This document shows, piece by piece, positions 62,590 to 64,000 of a stretch of 64,000 nt of DNA. The notes under the pieces are model-generated. The model did not search any database. It was not told where the DNA came from and worked only from the letters and a program-made list of their open reading frames with translations. The position numbers and the translations under genes were made by a program. The number at the start of each line of letters is the position of its first letter. The first letter of the stretch is position 1. Origin of the DNA: Vagococcus vulneris (GTDB lineage Bacteria > Bacillota > Bacilli > Lactobacillales > Vagococcaceae); the NCBI RefSeq assembly GCF_003950515.1, contig NZ_NGJS01000004.1, positions 62,001 through 126,000 of the forward strand. The letters are read 5' to 3'.

Positions 62590-63321
62590 ATGCAAAGCTC
62601 ATGGAAATTTTTTTTCATTATTGAAGCCTTATTATTGTTAGGTGGAGCGTATCAATTATTAACAAATATACCTGTATTTATATTATTCGTGTTTGCAATG
62701 TTTAATATTGGTTATGTGCTGAAAAAAAAATCGCGCACGTCGTTTAATCAATTTCAATTAATTTCAGGGATAGTACTGGGTGTTTTATGCGGTTTAAGTA
62801 GTCCTGCCATTTGGTTGTTCTTAATTGTGGCGATTGTTTTTATTGGATCTAAAGGAATTGAATTGTCGGGTACTAACCTATTTTCAAATGCACCTTGGAA
62901 TAAAAAACAAATGGTCATGGTGGAGACAAGTGCCAGTGAACCTAAATCTGGTCGTCGTTTTAAGCGCCCTTGGCTTGGTAAACAAAGAATAGGTGAGTCG
63001 ACCTTTGAATGGAACGATATCAACATTGCTGTCCCATGGGGCGATACTTTAGTTGATTTAGGCAATACACTATTACCTAAAGATGATAATATCGTTATTG
63101 TGCGTAAAGGAATTGGACGAACTAGATTGTTGGTTCCTGTCGGCATCGGGATTATGGTTGAACATTCTGCAATCATTGGCAATATCAGTTTTGACGACAA
63201 AGACTATGCCTTATCAAATGAATCAATTCGTTTGTACAGTGAAGACTATGATACAGCGACCAGACGATTAAAAATTATTACGAATACTTTATTTGGTGAT
63301 GTTGAGGTGATTCGTATATGA
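62590..63321 (+). CDS. liaF: LiaF-like envelope stress protein
   Basis: Membrane protein of 243 residues that holds the LiaS kinase inactive without envelope stress. The N-terminal helices (four over residues 8-92) are followed by a cytosolic beta-rich domain typical of LiaF/VraT: FEWNDINIAVPWGDTLVDLGNTLLPKDDNIVIVRKGIGRTRLLVPVG. AAAGGAG precedes the ATG. Its stop overlaps liaS by 4 bases. Confidence 0.92.
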   Translation: MQSSWKFFFIIEALLLLGGAYQLLTNIPVFILFVFAMFNIGYVLKKKSRTSFNQFQLISGIVLGVLCGLSSPAIWLFLIVAIVFIGSKGIELSGTNLFSNAPWNKKQMVMVETSASEPKSGRRFKRPWLGKQRIGESTFEWNDINIAVPWGDTLVDLGNTLLPKDDNIVIVRKGIGRTRLLVPVGIGIMVEHSAIIGNISFDDKDYALSNESIRLYSEDYDTATRRLKIITNTLFGDVEVIRI

Positions 63322-64000
63322 TTGAAAAAATAAATCGTCCGCTTATCTTTTTTTATTCATTTCTATTTAGTCTGTTGATGTTTGTTTTAATTTTATTTCT
63401 TTATTTTTTTGCCAATAAACAGTCAAATTGGTCTGTCGAATTGTTAACGACACGACTATTTAAAATCCCAATACTATTTTATGTTATTTTAATTTCGATT
63501 ATGATTGGTTTTATTGTATTGGGAATATTGTATGTACTTGATTTAAAAGTTTATGGGAAGATTGAGATGCAGCTACGTCTTATGGCGTTAGGTCAGTATG
63601 AACATCGTAAAATCACTGATTCCGTTGGAGGCAATCCAGCACAAATTGATTTGGATATTCAATCGATACGCATGAAACTTGTTGATATGACAAAGGAATT
63701 ACAAGAATTGAGTCAGACACCAAAATTGGTTGACGGTGAAACAAAGGAAAATATCATTAAAGAAGAAAGACATCGAATCGCTCGTGAGCTGCATGATTCG
63801 GTCAGCCAACAATTATTTGCAGCAACAATGATGCTCTCAACCCTTAATGAAATTGTCGCCGAGAGTGATGTGCCAGATGTTATCGATCAGCAGTTACACG
63901 TAATTACTGGTATAATTGATTCATCACAGTCAGAGATGCGTGCTTTACTGTTACATCTGCGCCCAATCAATCTTGAAGATAAGTCATTGAAGCAAGGTAT
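63318..64000 (+). CDS. liaS: Sensor histidine kinase LiaS (3' end cut by window edge)
   Basis: NarL-type histidine kinase of the LiaFSR envelope-stress system. About 227 codons are visible: two membrane helices (about 10-34 and 52-78) with a short loop, a HAMP-like linker, and the phospho-acceptor box ERHRIARELHDSVSQQLFA with the histidine near residue 158. The ATPase domain and the liaR gene are outside the window. It overlaps liaF by ATGA. Confidence 0.93.
   Translation, partial: MIEKINRPLIFFYSFLFSLLMFVLILFLYFFANKQSNWSVELLTTRLFKIPILFYVILISIMIGFIVLGILYVLDLKVYGKIEMQLRLMALGQYEHRKITDSVGGNPAQIDLDIQSIRMKLVDMTKELQELSQTPKLVDGETKENIIKEERHRIARELHDSVSQQLFAATMMLSTLNEIVAESDVPDVIDQQLHVITGIIDSSQSEMRALLLHLRPINLEDKSLKQG

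Noticed and set aside
1-64000. Prophage, insertion sequence, CRISPR array or toxin-antitoxin pair
   Set aside because: No transposase, integrase, phage structural gene, regular repeat-spacer series or paired small toxin/antitoxin genes were seen on either strand.

Overview
The window is low-GC Gram-positive DNA of the order Lactobacillales, and most like Enterococcaceae (Enterococcus or Vagococcus type). That placement is an inference from gene families: an EbsA-like protein, the rpoY-rnjA pair, DltX-A-B-C-D, PerR with exact Bacillus-type ligands, a poly(glycerol phosphate) wall teichoic acid pathway, LiaF-LiaS and many AT-rich intrinsic terminators. I saw no insertion sequence, prophage, integrase, CRISPR array or rRNA. 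Two tRNA genes are present: Arg (anticodon CCT) and Thr (anticodon GGT). Both window edges cut genes: a KtrB/TrkH potassium transporter on the left and a LiaS sensor kinase on the right.

Layout. 1-19.6 kb is housekeeping and stress: potassium uptake, cardiolipin synthase, an RNase HI-like protein, EbsA-like, cold-shock protein, signal peptidase II, cysteine synthase, PerR, RNase J with RNA polymerase epsilon, an oxidoreductase, a DEAD-box helicase, tRNA-Arg, MprF, an M29 aminopeptidase, a TetR regulator, flavodoxin, methionine aminopeptidase, a YihY membrane protein and TagO. 19.8-31.9 kb is a wall teichoic acid block: LCP ligase, TagH, TagB, TagA, TagG, a TagF-like polymerase, a 1194-residue polymerase-glycosyltransferase fusion, a sugar epimerase and UDP-GlcNAc 2-epimerase. 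31.9-42.9 kb is a Wzx/Wzy capsule operon: CpsC, CpsD and CpsB, followed by an AT-rich serotype-type cassette from 34.4 kb that ends in a frameshifted ATP-grasp gene. TagD, which makes the CDP-glycerol for the teichoic acid block, lies at the far side of this cassette.

43.3-46.3 kb is the most unusual stretch. It holds a possible small RNA, an unrecognised 114-residue protein, a DUF2922/DUF1659 pair, a ComX/SigH-like sigma factor and, divergently, a ComK-like protein. 46.4-49 kb is recX, mutY and a DUF402 nucleotide phosphatase. 49.4-53.8 kb is the complete dltXABCD operon for D-alanylation of teichoic acids. 53.9-64 kb holds a lysozyme-like protein, a polysaccharide deacetylase, recJ-apt, a P-loop protein with a lysine-rich tail, tRNA-Thr, a small anchored protein, a PhnA-like zinc ribbon, mltG, greA and liaF-liaS.

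How the parts fit together. TagO/TagA/TagB/TagD/TagF make teichoic acid, TagG-TagH export it, LCP attaches it, and DltA-D (with MprF acting on lipids) adjust envelope charge. LiaFS senses envelope stress, and MltG, the lysozyme-like protein and the deacetylase remodel the wall. The strongest candidates for something undescribed are the sigma/ComK divergent locus with its small satellite proteins, and the fusion enzyme whose glycosyltransferase domain is split by SH3/GW-like repeats.
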